A stretch of 41,089 nt of DNA from an uncultured Actinomycetes bacterium (GCA_903838035.1 CAILWW010000005.1:1-41089), one strand, 5' to 3'. Positions 10,788 to 22,075 are shown, counted from the first letter of the stretch. A program made the numbers and translations. Notes: generated from the sequence alone by a model not told the origin.

Positions 10788-12215
10788 CTAGGCGTTGAGG
10801 TTGGTCATGACATGCTTAATACGGGTGTAATCCTCAAAGCCATATTGGGAGAGATCCTTGCCATAACCCGAGTGCTTGAAGCCGCCATGTGGCATCTCGG
10901 CGACGAGTGGAATGTGGGTATTTATCCAGACGCAACCAAAATCAAAGGCCTTGGCCATCCGCATGGCGCGAGCATGATCTCGGGTCCAGACGCTGGAGGC
11001 CAAACCGTAGGCCACGCCATTGGCCATCCGAATCGCTTCCGATTCATCGGTGAACTTCTGGATGGTGATGACTGGCCCAAAGATCTCGCTCTGAATCATT
11101 TCATCTTCCTGGCGAAGACCAGCCACAACGGTTGGCGCAAAGTAGTAGCCAGCCCGGTCGATGGTCTTTCCGCCAGCAACAACCTGTGCATGGTTTGGGG
11201 TTCGATCTAGGAAGCCCTGCACTCTGGCAAGTTGGGCTGCGTTATTGACTGAACCATAGAGCACATCTTCGGTTGGTCCACCAGTCGCAATATTGTTCTT
11301 TGCTTGCGCACCAAGCAGCGCAACAAAATCGTCATAGACACTTGCCTCAACCATCACGCGAGTTGCAGCAGTGCAATCTTGGCCGGCATTGAAATATCCA
11401 GCTATCGCGATGGTCTCAGCGGCAGATTCCAAATTGGCATCGGCAAAAACAACAACTGGAGCTTTGCCACCAAGTTCGAGGTGAACCTTCTTCACGTCGC
11501 TGGCAGCCGACTTTGCAACTTCCATTCCAGCGCGAACTGATCCGGTGATGGAGACCATCTGTGGAGTCGCATGTTCAACGAGGGCGCGACCTGAGTCGCG
11601 ATCGCCACAGACAACATTGAATACTCCGGCTGGCAGGAACTCCGCCATTAAATTAGCCATCCAAACAGTCGAAGCTGGTGTCGTATCGCTGGGCTTGAGA
11701 ACGACGGCATTTCCAGCAGCAATTGCTGGCGCCCACTTCCATACCGCCATCATCATTGGGTAATTCCATGGAGTTACTTGGGCGCAGACACCAATAGGTT
11801 CGCGACGAATAAATGAGGTCATGCCGTGCATGTACTCCCCGGCTGAACGTCCTTCTAGGTTTCTCGCTGCGCCAGCGAAGAAACGGATCTGATCCACCAT
11901 CGGCGGAACTTCTTCGGAGGCAGTAAGCGCGATGGGCTTTCCAGTGTTCTCGCTTTCGACTGCCACAATCTCATCAGCGCGAGATTCAATCGCATCAGCA
12001 ATCTTTAATAGCGCACGTTGGCGCTCTGAAGGAGTGGAATCCTTCCAACTTTCAAAGGCTTTACTAGCTGCCGCCATCGCGAGATCAACATCTGCCGAGT
12101 TAGATACTGGAGCAGTTGCATACTCTGTACCGGTTGCTGGATTGATTACCGGTGCGCTCTTTCCCGAGAGGGATGGCTGGGCTTTACCGTCGATGAAGTT
12201 GAGAAGTGTTTTCAT
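10788..12215 (-). CDS. Aldehyde dehydrogenase, gamma-aminobutyraldehyde dehydrogenase-like
   Basis: 475 aa; [19 protein letters not shown], catalytic [15 protein letters not shown] as in aminobutyraldehyde dehydrogenases; adjacent to pot genes. Confidence 0.9.
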   Translation of the reverse strand: MKTLLNFIDGKAQPSLSGKSAPVINPATGTEYATAPVSNSADVDLAMAAASKAFESWKDSTPSERQRALLKIADAIESRADEIVAVESENTGKPIALTASEEVPPMVDQIRFFAGAARNLEGRSAGEYMHGMTSFIRREPIGVCAQVTPWNYPMMMAVWKWAPAIAAGNAVVLKPSDTTPASTVWMANLMAEFLPAGVFNVVCGDRDSGRALVEHATPQMVSITGSVRAGMEVAKSAASDVKKVHLELGGKAPVVVFADANLESAAETIAIAGYFNAGQDCTAATRVMVEASVYDDFVALLGAQAKNNIATGGPTEDVLYGSVNNAAQLARVQGFLDRTPNHAQVVAGGKTIDRAGYYFAPTVVAGLRQEDEMIQSEIFGPVITIQKFTDESEAIRMANGVAYGLASSVWTRDHARAMRMAKAFDFGCVWINTHIPLVAEMPHGGFKHSGYGKDLSQYGFEDYTRIKHVMTNLNA

Positions 12216-13348
12216 GCCTCAGAGATTATCTCGGCGGCGGCTAATTGGCCACATGCACCATCGATATCTCGGCCACGGGTATCGCGCACTGTGACGGGTA
12301 CGCCGTAACTTTCCAGAATTCGAACAAATTCGCTCTCATCTTTCTGCCTAGATGCAGTCCACTTTGAGCCCGGAGTTGGATTGAGAGGGATGAGATTGAC
12401 GTGGGCGTTGCGATTCTTTAGCAGTCTGCCTAAGAGATCAGCTCGCCAAGCTTGATCGTTGATATCTCGAATCAAGGCATACTCGATGGAATATCTCCGG
12501 CCAGTCTTTGCTTCATAAGCATCTGCTGCCGCCAAGACTTCCTTCACTTTAAATCGGTTATTAATGGGAACTAAGGTATCGCGAAGTTCATCGTCGGGAG
12601 TATGCAGTGATACCGCAAGAGTTACGGGTATTCCCTCTTGCGTTAATTTTTCAATACCGTTGACAAGTCCAACTGTTGAAACCGTAACCGAGCGAGCACC
12701 AATACCTAGTCCATCTGGTTGTGGTGCGGTGATATTTCGCACCGAACGCATCACGGCGTTGTAGTTAGCCATCGGTTCGCCCATACCCATAAAGACAATG
12801 TTGGAGAGTCTGGTGGGTCCACCCGGCAGCTCGCCCAGATCGCAGGCTCGAGCTGCGGCAACTACTTGAGCGGTGATTTCACCAGCGGTGAGGTTACGCG
12901 TAAGGCCACCTTGACCGGTTGCACAGAATGGACAGTTCATTCCGCAGCCCGCTTGCGATGAGATGCAGACAGTTGTGCGATCGGAATAACGCATCAGCAC
13001 GCTCTCAACAAGTACTCCATCGTGAAGCTTCCAGAGATCTTTGCGGGTCTTGCCACCATCGGCGGTAACGGTGCGAACCAAAGTAATGAGCTTTGGCATG
13101 AACTCCTTGGCCAAAGTTTCGCGGAGCTCTTTGGGAATATCGCTCCAGCTCTCTGGGTCATCATTGTGATGAGTAAAGAAATGAATCGCCATCTGATTAG
13201 CGCGAAATGCCGGAATTCCAAGCTCGGCAACTTTGACTTTCCGCTCTTCCGGCGAGAGATCGGCAAAGTGGGCTGGTGGCTTAACGCGCTGCTTTGGCTC
13301 GTCGAAGACTAATTTGAGCTCTGGGTTCTGCTCATTCTCGGTGGTCAT
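12212..13348 (-). CDS. rlmN: 23S rRNA/tRNA (adenine-C2)-methyltransferase (radical SAM)
   Basis: 378 aa; radical [29 protein letters not shown]-terminal [18 protein letters not shown]. Confidence 0.97.
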   Translation of the reverse strand: MTTENEQNPELKLVFDEPKQRVKPPAHFADLSPEERKVKVAELGIPAFRANQMAIHFFTHHNDDPESWSDIPKELRETLAKEFMPKLITLVRTVTADGGKTRKDLWKLHDGVLVESVLMRYSDRTTVCISSQAGCGMNCPFCATGQGGLTRNLTAGEITAQVVAAARACDLGELPGGPTRLSNIVFMGMGEPMANYNAVMRSVRNITAPQPDGLGIGARSVTVSTVGLVNGIEKLTQEGIPVTLAVSLHTPDDELRDTLVPINNRFKVKEVLAAADAYEAKTGRRYSIEYALIRDINDQAWRADLLGRLLKNRNAHVNLIPLNPTPGSKWTASRQKDESEFVRILESYGVPVTVRDTRGRDIDGACGQLAAAEIISEA

Positions 13349-14193
13349 AATGAGAAGTGCTTAATAACTTCGAGGACAAACCAGACTGCTGGCCCGGTAA
13401 AAAGTACTGAGTCGATACGATCCAAAATTCCTCCATGGCCGGGAAGAATTGCTCCCATATCTTTGATGGATAAATCCCGCTTTACTGCTGATTCAATCAA
13501 ATCTCCACAGGTTCCGGTAACAACTGCCATCACTCCGATGAGCGCGCCAATCCAGAAAGATTTGTGGAGTGCAAGATGAAAGACAAGAGCCGATCCAATA
13601 GTTGTGGCAATTATGGAACCAGCAAATCCTTCCCATGTTTTCTTTGGGCTGATGTGTGGCGCAAGTGGATGCTTTCCAAAGAGCACGCCGGAGAAGTAAG
13701 CGAAAGTGTCATTACAGGTCACGAGTACGACCAGAGTCAGAATTCTGGCAGCGCCACTCTCGTGATGAGCGAGCAGCAGAATAAATCCGGCTAAAAATGG
13801 AAGATAGAAAATCGCAAATGCCGCCGAAGCTCCTCTGCGCACAAAATCCTTTGGATTTTTGAAGAGCATGAAGACCAAGACATTGGGAATTGCTATCGCA
13901 GTTGCTACAGCAAGCGACGAGACTTTCCCATACCAAGTTGAGACTAGGAGGGCGGTTCCAGCTATTTGAATCGCAAGCTCCGGGACTTCAATTCCACCAA
14001 GTTTGTAGGCATGAACGAGCTCTCTAATCGCAATCATGACTGCCAGCCAGACAAGTACGCCAAAGGCAATCGGAATGTAATAGACGCTGCTAAAGACAAC
14101 TCCCAAGATTCCGAGCGAGACAATAATTGAAGGAAGGAGCTTTCGCCCAGCCTTCTTATTTATTGCATCATTGAGGGAATGTAAGTCATCCAT
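13345..14193 (-). CDS. cdsA: Phosphatidate cytidylyltransferase
   Basis: 282 aa multi-TM; C-terminal CDP-diglyceride synthetase signature [28 protein letters not shown]. Confidence 0.95.
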   Translation of the reverse strand: MDDLHSLNDAINKKAGRKLLPSIIVSLGILGVVFSSVYYIPIAFGVLVWLAVMIAIRELVHAYKLGGIEVPELAIQIAGTALLVSTWYGKVSSLAVATAIAIPNVLVFMLFKNPKDFVRRGASAAFAIFYLPFLAGFILLLAHHESGAARILTLVVLVTCNDTFAYFSGVLFGKHPLAPHISPKKTWEGFAGSIIATTIGSALVFHLALHKSFWIGALIGVMAVVTGTCGDLIESAVKRDLSIKDMGAILPGHGGILDRIDSVLFTGPAVWFVLEVIKHFSL

Positions 14194-14211
14194 GGTTTGA
14201 AATTCGAGGTC

Positions 14212-14775
14212 TTAGACTTCGAGCAACTCGGCTTCTTTATGCTTGAGAAGTTCATCGATCTTTGCCACGTGATCAGAAGTAATCTTTTCGAGTTCCTTCT
14301 CGGTACGGGCGACATCATCCTTGCCAGCCTCGCCATCCTTCTCGAGCTTATCCATCGCCTCTTTTGCGGTGCGGCGGATATTGCGAATCGAGATCCGGGA
14401 ATCTTCTGCCTTATTGCGAGCTACCTTGATGTAATCCTTGCGACGCTCTTCGGTCAGTGCTGGGAAGCTCACGCGAATAACTGCGCCATCAGATTGTGGG
14501 TTCACGCCGAGATCTGAATCGCGAATCGCCTTTTCAATGGCAAGTGAGGCGCCCTTATCAAAGGGAGAGACCAAAGCCATTCGAGGTTCTGGTACTTGAA
14601 TTGATGCAAGCTGAGAGAGCGGAGTGTATGTGCCGTAGTAATCAACATTGATTTTATTAAACATTGAAGGATGTGCCCGACCCGTGCGGATTCCACCGAA
14701 ATCTTCTTTGGCAACCTCGACCGCTTTATCCATCTTTGCGGCTGCATCGCTCAGGGTTGTTGCTAGATCTGACAT
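14212..14775 (-). CDS. frr: Ribosome recycling factor
   Basis: 187 aa; GGIRTGRAHPSMFNKI, PQSDGAVIRVSFPALTEERRKDY, C-terminal HVAKIDELLKHKEAELLEV. Confidence 0.97.
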   Translation of the reverse strand: MSDLATTLSDAAAKMDKAVEVAKEDFGGIRTGRAHPSMFNKINVDYYGTYTPLSQLASIQVPEPRMALVSPFDKGASLAIEKAIRDSDLGVNPQSDGAVIRVSFPALTEERRKDYIKVARNKAEDSRISIRNIRRTAKEAMDKLEKDGEAGKDDVARTEKELEKITSDHVAKIDELLKHKEAELLEV

Positions 14776-14807
14776 GGTGCTCCTTTTAGTGAGGACGACA
14801 TTGAAAA

Positions 14808-15542
14808 TTAAGAGACGAGCGTTCCGACCGAATCGCCCTTAACTGCCCGAGCGATATTTCCCTTGTTCTTTAAATCAAAGACAACGATGGGCAACTTGTT
14901 CTCGCGGCAGAGGCTAAATGCTGCGGCATCGGCAACTGCCAACGACTTAGAGAGAACATCATCATAAGAAACTGTTTCGTACTTTGTAGCGGTGGGATCC
15001 TTCTTAGGATCTGCGGTGTAGACACCATCGACACCACTTTTGGCGAGCAGTAAAGCTTCTGATCCAACTTCCAGCGCGCGTTGAGCAGCAACTGTGTCGG
15101 TGGTAAAGAATGGCATTCCCGCACCCGCACCGAAAATTACAACGCGACCTTTTTCGAGGTGGCGAATGGCGCGACGAGGAATATAAGGTTCAGCAACTTG
15201 GCCCATGGTGATTGCGGTCTGTACACGAGTTTCGATTCCCTCTTTCTCGAGGAAATCTTGTAGCGCCAGGCAATTCATAACCGTACCGAGCATGCCCATG
15301 TAGTCAGCGCGAGCGCGATCCATTCCACGTTGTTGGAGTTCTGCGCCTCGGAAATAGTTTCCACCGCCGACGACGATTGCAATTTGGGTACCGCCGCGAA
15401 CTACATCGGCTATTTGCTGTGCAACATCATGAACGACATCAGGATCAACACCAATGCCTTTAACTCCACCAAAAACCTCGCCAGAAAGTTTAAGGAGCAC
15501 TCTCTTATAACCTTTGCGGGCCATAGATTGTGCTCCTCTCAC
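14808..15542 (-). CDS. pyrH: UMP kinase
   Basis: 244 aa; [53 protein letters not shown]. Confidence 0.97.
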   Translation of the reverse strand: MRGAQSMARKGYKRVLLKLSGEVFGGVKGIGVDPDVVHDVAQQIADVVRGGTQIAIVVGGGNYFRGAELQQRGMDRARADYMGMLGTVMNCLALQDFLEKEGIETRVQTAITMGQVAEPYIPRRAIRHLEKGRVVIFGAGAGMPFFTTDTVAAQRALEVGSEALLLAKSGVDGVYTADPKKDPTATKYETVSYDDVLSKSLAVADAAAFSLCRENKLPIVVFDLKNKGNIARAVKGDSVGTLVS

Positions 15543-15567
15543 TACTGCTTAATACCGGTGCTTAAGA

Positions 15568-16395
15568 CTACTGACCAACCTTGAAACGATGAAACGCCGA
15601 CACGGCGGTCTTTGCCTCATCGAGGATTTGTTGGACGGTCTTCTTTGCATCCTTTGCAAATGACTGCTCAAGCAAGCTGATCTCCTTGACGAATCCAGTC
15701 ACGCGACCTTCAACAATCTTTGAGATTGATGCCTCTGGCTTACCCTCATTGCGGGCAGTCTCTTCGGCGATACGACGCTCGGACTCGATGGTCTCTGCTG
15801 GAATATCCTCGCGGCGGATGAACTGTGGTGCGAAGGCTGCGATGTGCTGCGCAACATCTTTGCCTGCATCGAGCGCATCGGTAGCCAACTGAACCAAGAC
15901 ACCAAGTTGTGGTGGCAGGTCTGGGCTGGTGCGGTGAAGATAAACAGCTACTGGTGAGCCCTGGAGGACTGAGATCCGACGGAGTTCAATCTTCTCGCCG
16001 AGGGTAGCGTTACCTTCGTCGATGATTTCTTGAACGCTCTTGCCGTTATCGAACTTTGACTCCAAGAAAGCTGGAAGTTCATTGATCTTGGTCTTGGTGA
16101 GTTGAGCGAGAAGTTCGTTTGCGAGCTCCTGGAAGCGATCGCCCTTAGCCACGAAGTCAGTCTCGCAGTTGAGCTCGAGCATAACTCCGAGGTTGTTCTC
16201 GGTCTGTGCAATGACAAGTCCATTTGAGGTGGTGCGACCTTCGCGCTTGGTAACTCCCTTGAGTCCCTTAACGCGGATGATCTCTACCGCCTTATCGAAA
16301 TCGCCATCTGCTTCATCGAGTGCCTTCTTGCAATCGAGCATTCCTGCTGCGGTTGCTTCGCGAAGACGCTTTACATCATCAGCTGTATATGCCAA
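15568..16395 (-). CDS. tsf: Elongation factor Ts
   Basis: 275 aa; VKRLREATAAGMLDCKKALDEADGDFDKAVEIIRVKG, LNCETDFVAK. Confidence 0.97.
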   Translation of the reverse strand: MAYTADDVKRLREATAAGMLDCKKALDEADGDFDKAVEIIRVKGLKGVTKREGRTTSNGLVIAQTENNLGVMLELNCETDFVAKGDRFQELANELLAQLTKTKINELPAFLESKFDNGKSVQEIIDEGNATLGEKIELRRISVLQGSPVAVYLHRTSPDLPPQLGVLVQLATDALDAGKDVAQHIAAFAPQFIRREDIPAETIESERRIAEETARNEGKPEASISKIVEGRVTGFVKEISLLEQSFAKDAKKTVQQILDEAKTAVSAFHRFKVGQ

Positions 16396-17205
16396 TTACT
16401 TGTTCTCGCCTTCTGTGCTTGGAGCTGCCTCAGCGGCTGCAGCTAATTCTGCGGTAACTTCGGCAAGAGCTGCATCTGCCTTTGGCGCATCGCTCTGTTG
16501 TGCTGCAGCTGCTGCTGTAGCTGAACGAGCTTGAAGACCAGCAACTGCTGCATCTGCAATTACGCGAGTAAGGAGCGCGATTGAGCGGATTGCATCATCA
16601 TTGCCAGGAATCTTGTAATCGACTTCATCTGGATCGCAGTTTGTATCCAAGATTGCAACGACTGGAATTCCAAGCTTGTGTGCTTCTTGCACAGCAAGGT
16701 GCTCTTTCTTGGTGTCGACTACCCAGATTGCGGAAGGCAACTTGGTCATGTCGCGGATACCTTGCAGGTTCTTAGTGAGCTTCTCGCGTTCGCGACGAAG
16801 AACAAGAAGTTCCTTCTTGGTCAAAACTTGGTCATTTGAATTCTCGAGAATCTCGAGCTCCTTCAAGCGTTGGATTCGCTTGTATACGGTTGGGAAGTTG
16901 GTCAACATTCCACCGAGCCAGCGCTCTGTTACGTATGGCATTCCGACGCGAGCAGATTGTTCGATGATTGGAACATGTGCTTGCTTCTTGGTTCCAACGA
17001 AAAGGATATGTCCGCCCTTGGCGACTGTGTCCTTTACAAACTCGTAAGCGCTATCAATAAGCGCGAGTGATTGTTGGATATCGATGATGTAGATGCCATT
17101 GCGCTCTGCAAAAATGTAGCGCTTCATCTTTGGGTTCCATCGACGAGTCTGGTGTCCGAAGTGGACTCCGCTGTCGAGGAGTTCTCGCATTGTTACAACT
17201 GCCAT
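16396..17205 (-). CDS. rpsB: 30S ribosomal protein S2
   Basis: 269 aa; [50 protein letters not shown] upstream of ATG. Confidence 0.98.
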   Translation of the reverse strand: MAVVTMRELLDSGVHFGHQTRRWNPKMKRYIFAERNGIYIIDIQQSLALIDSAYEFVKDTVAKGGHILFVGTKKQAHVPIIEQSARVGMPYVTERWLGGMLTNFPTVYKRIQRLKELEILENSNDQVLTKKELLVLRREREKLTKNLQGIRDMTKLPSAIWVVDTKKEHLAVQEAHKLGIPVVAILDTNCDPDEVDYKIPGNDDAIRSIALLTRVIADAAVAGLQARSATAAAAAQQSDAPKADAALAEVTAELAAAAEAAPSTEGENK

Positions 17206-17437
17206 GACGGCATACTCCTTTTTTGCACTCAGGCAGAATCAACTGCGCTTTGTGCACTCGGTTGACGATCAAACAATTTGTTCGATCCCTAGCTCCTGAA
17301 CACCGACCGAATAAATCCGGACCGAAATGGTTAGCTAGATTGCTCTAGCTCAGGGGCGTGAAGTCAGAGAACTGATGCTCTCTGCTGGCTTAATCCTAAA
17401 GGATGGGTGAGGGTGCAAAATCCACCCGAGCTCTCGA
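17206..17437 (-). promoter_or_regulatory. Structured 5' leader region of rpsB
   Basis: 232-nt gap between xerC and rpsB. Minus-strand hairpins: CAGAGA-N8-TCTCTG, AGCTAGA-GCAA-TCTAGCT, and dyad GATCGAACAA-A-TTGTTTGATC; RBS AAGGAG just upstream of ATG. Confidence 0.5.
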
Positions 17438-18337
17438 TTAGGCCCGAGGATGAGCCTGTTTATACGCAGTTCGAAGACGCTCTGGTGAGACGTGGGTATA
17501 AATCTGGGTCGTCTGTAGTGAGGAGTGGCCCAAAATCTCCTGCACACTTCGCAGGTCGGCTCCCCCTTCCAGCAAATGCGTAGCCGCAGTATGGCGAAGT
17601 CCATGTGGACCCATCTTTGAACCAACTGCTTTCATCGCCTCATAGACAACTTCTCTGGCAGTGCGTTGGTCGATTCGCTTTCCGCGCGAACCAAGGAAGA
17701 CCGCCGAGCCCGAACTTACATTTACTAAGTTAGGCCGACCATTAGTTATCCAATCGGTAAGCGCCTTCATCGCCGGAATTCCAATCGGAACTACCCGCTC
17801 CTTATCCCCTTTACCGATAACTCGAACAGTGTTCCGCGAGTTATCGATATTTCCTAAATCCATTCCACATAATTCCGAGACGCGAATACCTGTGGCATAA
17901 AGAACTTCCACCATCGCCAAATCTCGGCGATGTAAATCTGTGGGCTCCTCTGCCAGGCGAGTGATGAGCGATTGGATAACTAGCTCGGCATCAGCGACAT
18001 TGAGAACTTCGGGAAGGTGTTGAACTCGCTTAGGGATCGCCAGTTGGGAACCAAGGTCAGATGCAATCCAGCCATTGCTCGCCGCCCAATAGGTAAAGGC
18101 GCGCATCGAAACTATTCGGCGGGCAAGGGTTGAACGTGAGGCACCAGTCGTTTGTTGATTGGCCAGCCAAGAGCGAATATGTGAAAGTTCGAGTTGATCA
18201 AATTCCGTGATGCCCATTTTTTCAATATGGTTTAGGAACGATTGAAGATCCGAGACATATCCTCGAATCGAGTTATCGGAAAGATTGCGGACTAGCGCCA
18301 AATGCTCTTCATACTGAGCAATCATCGGCATGGTCAT
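17438..18337 (-). CDS. xerC: Tyrosine recombinase XerC/XerD family
   Basis: 299 aa; LYATGIRVSELCGM, GPHGLRHTAATHLLEGGADLRSVQEILGHSSLQTTQIYTHV (catalytic R-H-R-H-Y). XerC versus XerD assigned only by position. Confidence 0.9.
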   Translation of the reverse strand: MTMPMIAQYEEHLALVRNLSDNSIRGYVSDLQSFLNHIEKMGITEFDQLELSHIRSWLANQQTTGASRSTLARRIVSMRAFTYWAASNGWIASDLGSQLAIPKRVQHLPEVLNVADAELVIQSLITRLAEEPTDLHRRDLAMVEVLYATGIRVSELCGMDLGNIDNSRNTVRVIGKGDKERVVPIGIPAMKALTDWITNGRPNLVNVSSGSAVFLGSRGKRIDQRTAREVVYEAMKAVGSKMGPHGLRHTAATHLLEGGADLRSVQEILGHSSLQTTQIYTHVSPERLRTAYKQAHPRA

Positions 18338-18359
18338 ATCAGGAGTTTAACCCTGAAAA

Positions 18360-19949
18360 TTATTCGGGCTTACGACCTAAACGAAGGAGTCCATAAGTAA
18401 CGGCATCCTCTAGTGCCATAGCGGAGGCGGCGATGACATTCTCGTGCACGCCGATTGTGCTCCACTCTTTCTCGCCATCGCTGGTTTCGACTAGAACGCG
18501 AGTGATAGCTCCAGTTCCGAGACGACCTTCCAGGATACGAACCTTGTAATCAGTTAGTTCGAACTTAGCCATCTCCGGATAAATCTTCTCCAATCCAGAG
18601 CGAAGTGCGGTATCGATGGCGTTGACCGGACCGTTGCCAGAACCAGTTGCCACGATCTCTTTGCCTTGCGCATTAATTGTGACTGTTGCCTTGGACGAGA
18701 CTTTATCTTTGCTGTCGCGGATAACAGATGTCTCCCAATTAACAATGGTGAAGAAGTGAGCACGCTTGCTATCTATCTCTTCCCGAAGCAAGAGTTCAAA
18801 GGAGGCATCTGCCGCTTCAAAGGTGAAGCCATGGGCTTCCATCTCTTTAATGCGGTTGATGACCCGAGTAAGAACTTCTTTATCATCACCAAGTGCGACG
18901 CCGAGTTCTTGAGATTTAAGTTCGATCGATGCGCGGCCAGCCATATCCGAGACGAGCATGCGCATATCGTTTCCAACTGATGATGGATCCTCGTGTTGGT
19001 AGAGAGCTGGATCAACTTTGATGGCACTGGCATGAAGGCCAGCCTTGTGGGCAAAGGCAGAGACGCCGACATATGGTTGGCGTGGACTTGGTGCGACGTT
19101 GGTAACTTCAGCCACTGCATGTGAAATACGGAAAGCTTCGCGAAGCGCGCCATCTGGAAGGACTTTCTGCTTCTTCTTTAATTCGAGGTTGGCGATAATG
19201 GCGACGAGATCGGCATTTCCGGTCCGCTCACCATATCCATTGAGCGTTCCTTGAACATGTGTTGCGCCAGCTTCAACGGCAGCAAGTGAGTTAGCAATCG
19301 CACAACCGGTGTCGTTGTGGCAGTGAATACCAAGGCGAGCAGAAGTCGAGCCGATTACCTCGTTGACGATATCGGAGAGTTGATCAGGAAGCATTCCACC
19401 ATTGGTGTCGCAGAGCGCAGCCACATCAGCTCCGGCCGCCATCGCAACGCGAATAACTTCAAGGGCGTATGCCTTATTTGAAAGATAGCCATCAAAGAAA
19501 TGTTCGGCATCGAGAAAGACGCGCTGTCCACCGGTACGAAGAAACTCGATCGAGTCCTTGATCATTGCCAAGTTCTCATCCAGGTTTGTTTTAAGCGCGA
19601 GATCAACGTGACGATCATGGCTCTTTGCTACCAAGGTCACTACTGGTGCGCCAGAATCTTGTAAGGCGCGAAGCAACACATCATCAGCCGCTTTCACATT
19701 AGGGCGACGAGTTGCACCGAACGCGACGAACTTGGCGTTCTTGAGTTTTAACTCGGTCTGAGCGCGTTTGAAGAATTCTGTATCTTTCGGATTCGCTCCC
19801 GGCCAACCGCCTTCAATAAAGCCAACACCGAGATCATCTAGATGACGAGCAATAGCCAACTTGTCATGAACGGTGAGGTTGAGACCCTCTTGCTGCGCAC
19901 CATCGCGCAGAGTTGTGTCATAGATATGAAAGGCGTCGGAGATTGTCAT
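18360..19949 (-). CDS. cimA: Citramalate synthase (CimA-type)
   Basis: HMGL-like motif YDTTLRDGAQQEGLNLTVHDKLAIARHLDDLGVGFIEGGWPGANP, LeuA-type C-terminal domain; ATG at 19949 overlaps the ilvE stop (TAATG). Confidence 0.9.
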   Translation of the reverse strand: MTISDAFHIYDTTLRDGAQQEGLNLTVHDKLAIARHLDDLGVGFIEGGWPGANPKDTEFFKRAQTELKLKNAKFVAFGATRRPNVKAADDVLLRALQDSGAPVVTLVAKSHDRHVDLALKTNLDENLAMIKDSIEFLRTGGQRVFLDAEHFFDGYLSNKAYALEVIRVAMAAGADVAALCDTNGGMLPDQLSDIVNEVIGSTSARLGIHCHNDTGCAIANSLAAVEAGATHVQGTLNGYGERTGNADLVAIIANLELKKKQKVLPDGALREAFRISHAVAEVTNVAPSPRQPYVGVSAFAHKAGLHASAIKVDPALYQHEDPSSVGNDMRMLVSDMAGRASIELKSQELGVALGDDKEVLTRVINRIKEMEAHGFTFEAADASFELLLREEIDSKRAHFFTIVNWETSVIRDSKDKVSSKATVTINAQGKEIVATGSGNGPVNAIDTALRSGLEKIYPEMAKFELTDYKVRILEGRLGTGAITRVLVETSDGEKEWSTIGVHENVIAASAMALEDAVTYGLLRLGRKPE

Positions 19950-21034
19950 TAGCAGACTTTCACATTCCAACCACGAGTATCAGGAATGGTGCCATGTTGG
20001 ATACCAAGCAAAGTTTCGCGAATTTGCATCGTGATTGGGCCTGGCTTTCCATCCCCAGTCACCCAGGTGCCGTGATCGCTCTTTGCTGCGCCGACTGCGG
20101 AAACCACGGCAGCAGTACCGCAAGCAAAAACTTCAGTGATCTCGCCAGATGCGATTCCATCGCGCCAATCATCAATTGAGAACATGACTTCTTCTACTTC
20201 ATATCCCAAATCTTTAGCTACCGAAAGAATTGAATCGCGCGTAATGCCTGGAAGCAAAGTTCCGGTGAGCTTTGGGGTAATTACTTTGGCATCTTTGCCG
20301 GAACCTTTAACGAAGTAGAGGTTCATGCCGCCCATCTCTTCTACCCAGAAACGATCCTTGGCATCGAGCCAGACAACTTGTTCGCATCCTTGGGCTGCTG
20401 CCTGCTTTTGGGCAACCAATGAAGCTGCGTAGTTTCCGCCGCATTTCGCCTCACCGGTTCCGCCTTGTGCTGCGCGAACGTACTCGGTGGAAATCCAAAC
20501 AGTTACAGCGTTCGCGGCATTGAAATATGCACCGGCGGGTGTGGAGATTAAGTAGTAGGTCGCCTTATTCGAAGGACGAACTCCCAAACCGACTTCGGTT
20601 GCAATCATAAATGGGCGAATATAAAGTGACTCGCCAACTTTTTGTGGAACCCATTTGCGATCTTGCTTTACAAGTTCTTTGACCGTCTCCATAAAGAATT
20701 CAACCGACATTTCAGGCAGCGCTAATCGCTTGGCACTTCGCGCAAAGCGCTTGGCATTCTCTTCTGGACGAAAGAGGCTGATACTTCCATCAGGCTGGCC
20801 ATATGCCTTCATGCCCTCAAAGATTTCCTGACCGTAGTGAAAGACGGCAGTGGCCGGATCAAGAGTGATTGGCCCGTAAGGAATGAGTTGAGCATCGCTC
20901 CAGCCATCGGCTTCGCTCCACTCGGCAACGACCATATTGTCGGTGTAATACTTTCCGAATCCGCCTTGCGCGAGGCGCTCTTCACGAATTGAATCCGCAA
21001 GTGGATTGGGGTTTGGGTTTAGATGTACCTTCAT
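19949..21034 (-). CDS. ilvE: Branched-chain amino acid aminotransferase
   Basis: 361 aa; FHYGQEIFEGMKAYGQPDGSISLFRPEENAKRFARSA; class IV PLP fold. Confidence 0.95.
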   Translation of the reverse strand: MKVHLNPNPNPLADSIREERLAQGGFGKYYTDNMVVAEWSEADGWSDAQLIPYGPITLDPATAVFHYGQEIFEGMKAYGQPDGSISLFRPEENAKRFARSAKRLALPEMSVEFFMETVKELVKQDRKWVPQKVGESLYIRPFMIATEVGLGVRPSNKATYYLISTPAGAYFNAANAVTVWISTEYVRAAQGGTGEAKCGGNYAASLVAQKQAAAQGCEQVVWLDAKDRFWVEEMGGMNLYFVKGSGKDAKVITPKLTGTLLPGITRDSILSVAKDLGYEVEEVMFSIDDWRDGIASGEITEVFACGTAAVVSAVGAAKSDHGTWVTGDGKPGPITMQIRETLLGIQHGTIPDTRGWNVKVC

Positions 21035-22075
21035 TTACTTCACCAGCGCTGCCAAGGCATCGCCAACTTCTGCAGTTGAACGCTTGGTAGTTCCACGAGT
21101 AAGTAGGTCCTGTTCGACTGCACGCACAACATCAGCGGCAGCATCGGTAAGTCCAAGGTGCTCGAGCATCATCGCAACCGACATGACGGTCGCGGTTGGA
21201 TCAGCAAGTTGCTTTCCGGCGATATCCGGCGCAGAACCATGTACTGGTTCGAACATTGATGGGAAGGTTCCATCTGGATTGATATTGCCAGATGCGGCAA
21301 GACCGATTCCTCCGCAAATAGCTGCGGCGATATCAGTAAGGATGTCACCAAAGAGGTTATCGGTAACCACAACATCAAAGCGATCGGGATTTGTTACGAA
21401 GAACATTGAGGCCGCATCGACATGTAGATAGTCGGTAGCAACATCGGGAAATTCTTTGGCAACGGTTTCAAAGGTGCGAGTCCAGAGACCGCCTGCCCGC
21501 ATCAGCACATTGTTCTTGTGCACCATAGTCAGCTTCTTGCGTGGACGAGCTTGTGCGCGTGCAAAGGCATCTCGAATTACACGTTCTGCGCCACGACGAG
21601 TATTGAGGCTCTCTTCAGTTGCTAGTTCATGTTCGGTTCCATAAGCAAGGACTCCACCAGCGCCAACGTATGGACCCTCAGTTCCTTCACGAACAACCAC
21701 GAAATCAATCTTTGGGTCGCCAGCGAGCGGTGACTTGGTGCCAGGCCACAACTTTGCTGGACGAAGGTTGATGTAGTGATCAAAGGCAAAGCGAAGCTTT
21801 AGCAACAGTCCGCGCTCAAGCACACCAGAAGGTACAGATGGATCTCCAACTGCGCCAAGAAGAATGACATCTGACTTTGCAATCTCGGCCATAACTGAGT
21901 CAGGAAGTACTTCCCCAGTCTTGTGCCAGTATTTGGCGCCGAGCTCGTAATCAGTCTTGGCGAAGGTAACACCATATTTTGCCGCTACTACATCAAGAAC
22001 TTTAAGTCCTTCCGCGACTACTTCCGGGCCGATTCCATCGCCAGCGATTACTGCCAGATTGAAATTCTTTGACAT
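21035..22075 (-). CDS. leuB: 3-isopropylmalate dehydrogenase
   Basis: 346 aa; [43 protein letters not shown]. Confidence 0.95.
   Translation of the reverse strand: MSKNFNLAVIAGDGIGPEVVAEGLKVLDVVAAKYGVTFAKTDYELGAKYWHKTGEVLPDSVMAEIAKSDVILLGAVGDPSVPSGVLERGLLLKLRFAFDHYINLRPAKLWPGTKSPLAGDPKIDFVVVREGTEGPYVGAGGVLAYGTEHELATEESLNTRRGAERVIRDAFARAQARPRKKLTMVHKNNVLMRAGGLWTRTFETVAKEFPDVATDYLHVDAASMFFVTNPDRFDVVVTDNLFGDILTDIAAAICGGIGLAASGNINPDGTFPSMFEPVHGSAPDIAGKQLADPTATVMSVAMMLEHLGLTDAAADVVRAVEQDLLTRGTTKRSTAEVGDALAALVK

Noticed and set aside
10785-10794. CGCCTAGGCG palindrome at the ALDH stop codon
   Set aside because: A short palindrome mostly within the coding end; no U tract or other support for function.
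17328-17336. TGGTTAGCT in the rpsB leader, shared with the 10-bp repeat unit near ilvD
   Set aside because: A single 9-mer match in 41 kb on two strands is expected by chance fairly often; no array here.
17438-18337. Tyrosine recombinase considered as a marker of an integrated mobile element
   Set aside because: XerC-type sequence in the position where xerC commonly sits near rpsB in Actinobacteria; no att repeats, tRNA or phage genes nearby.
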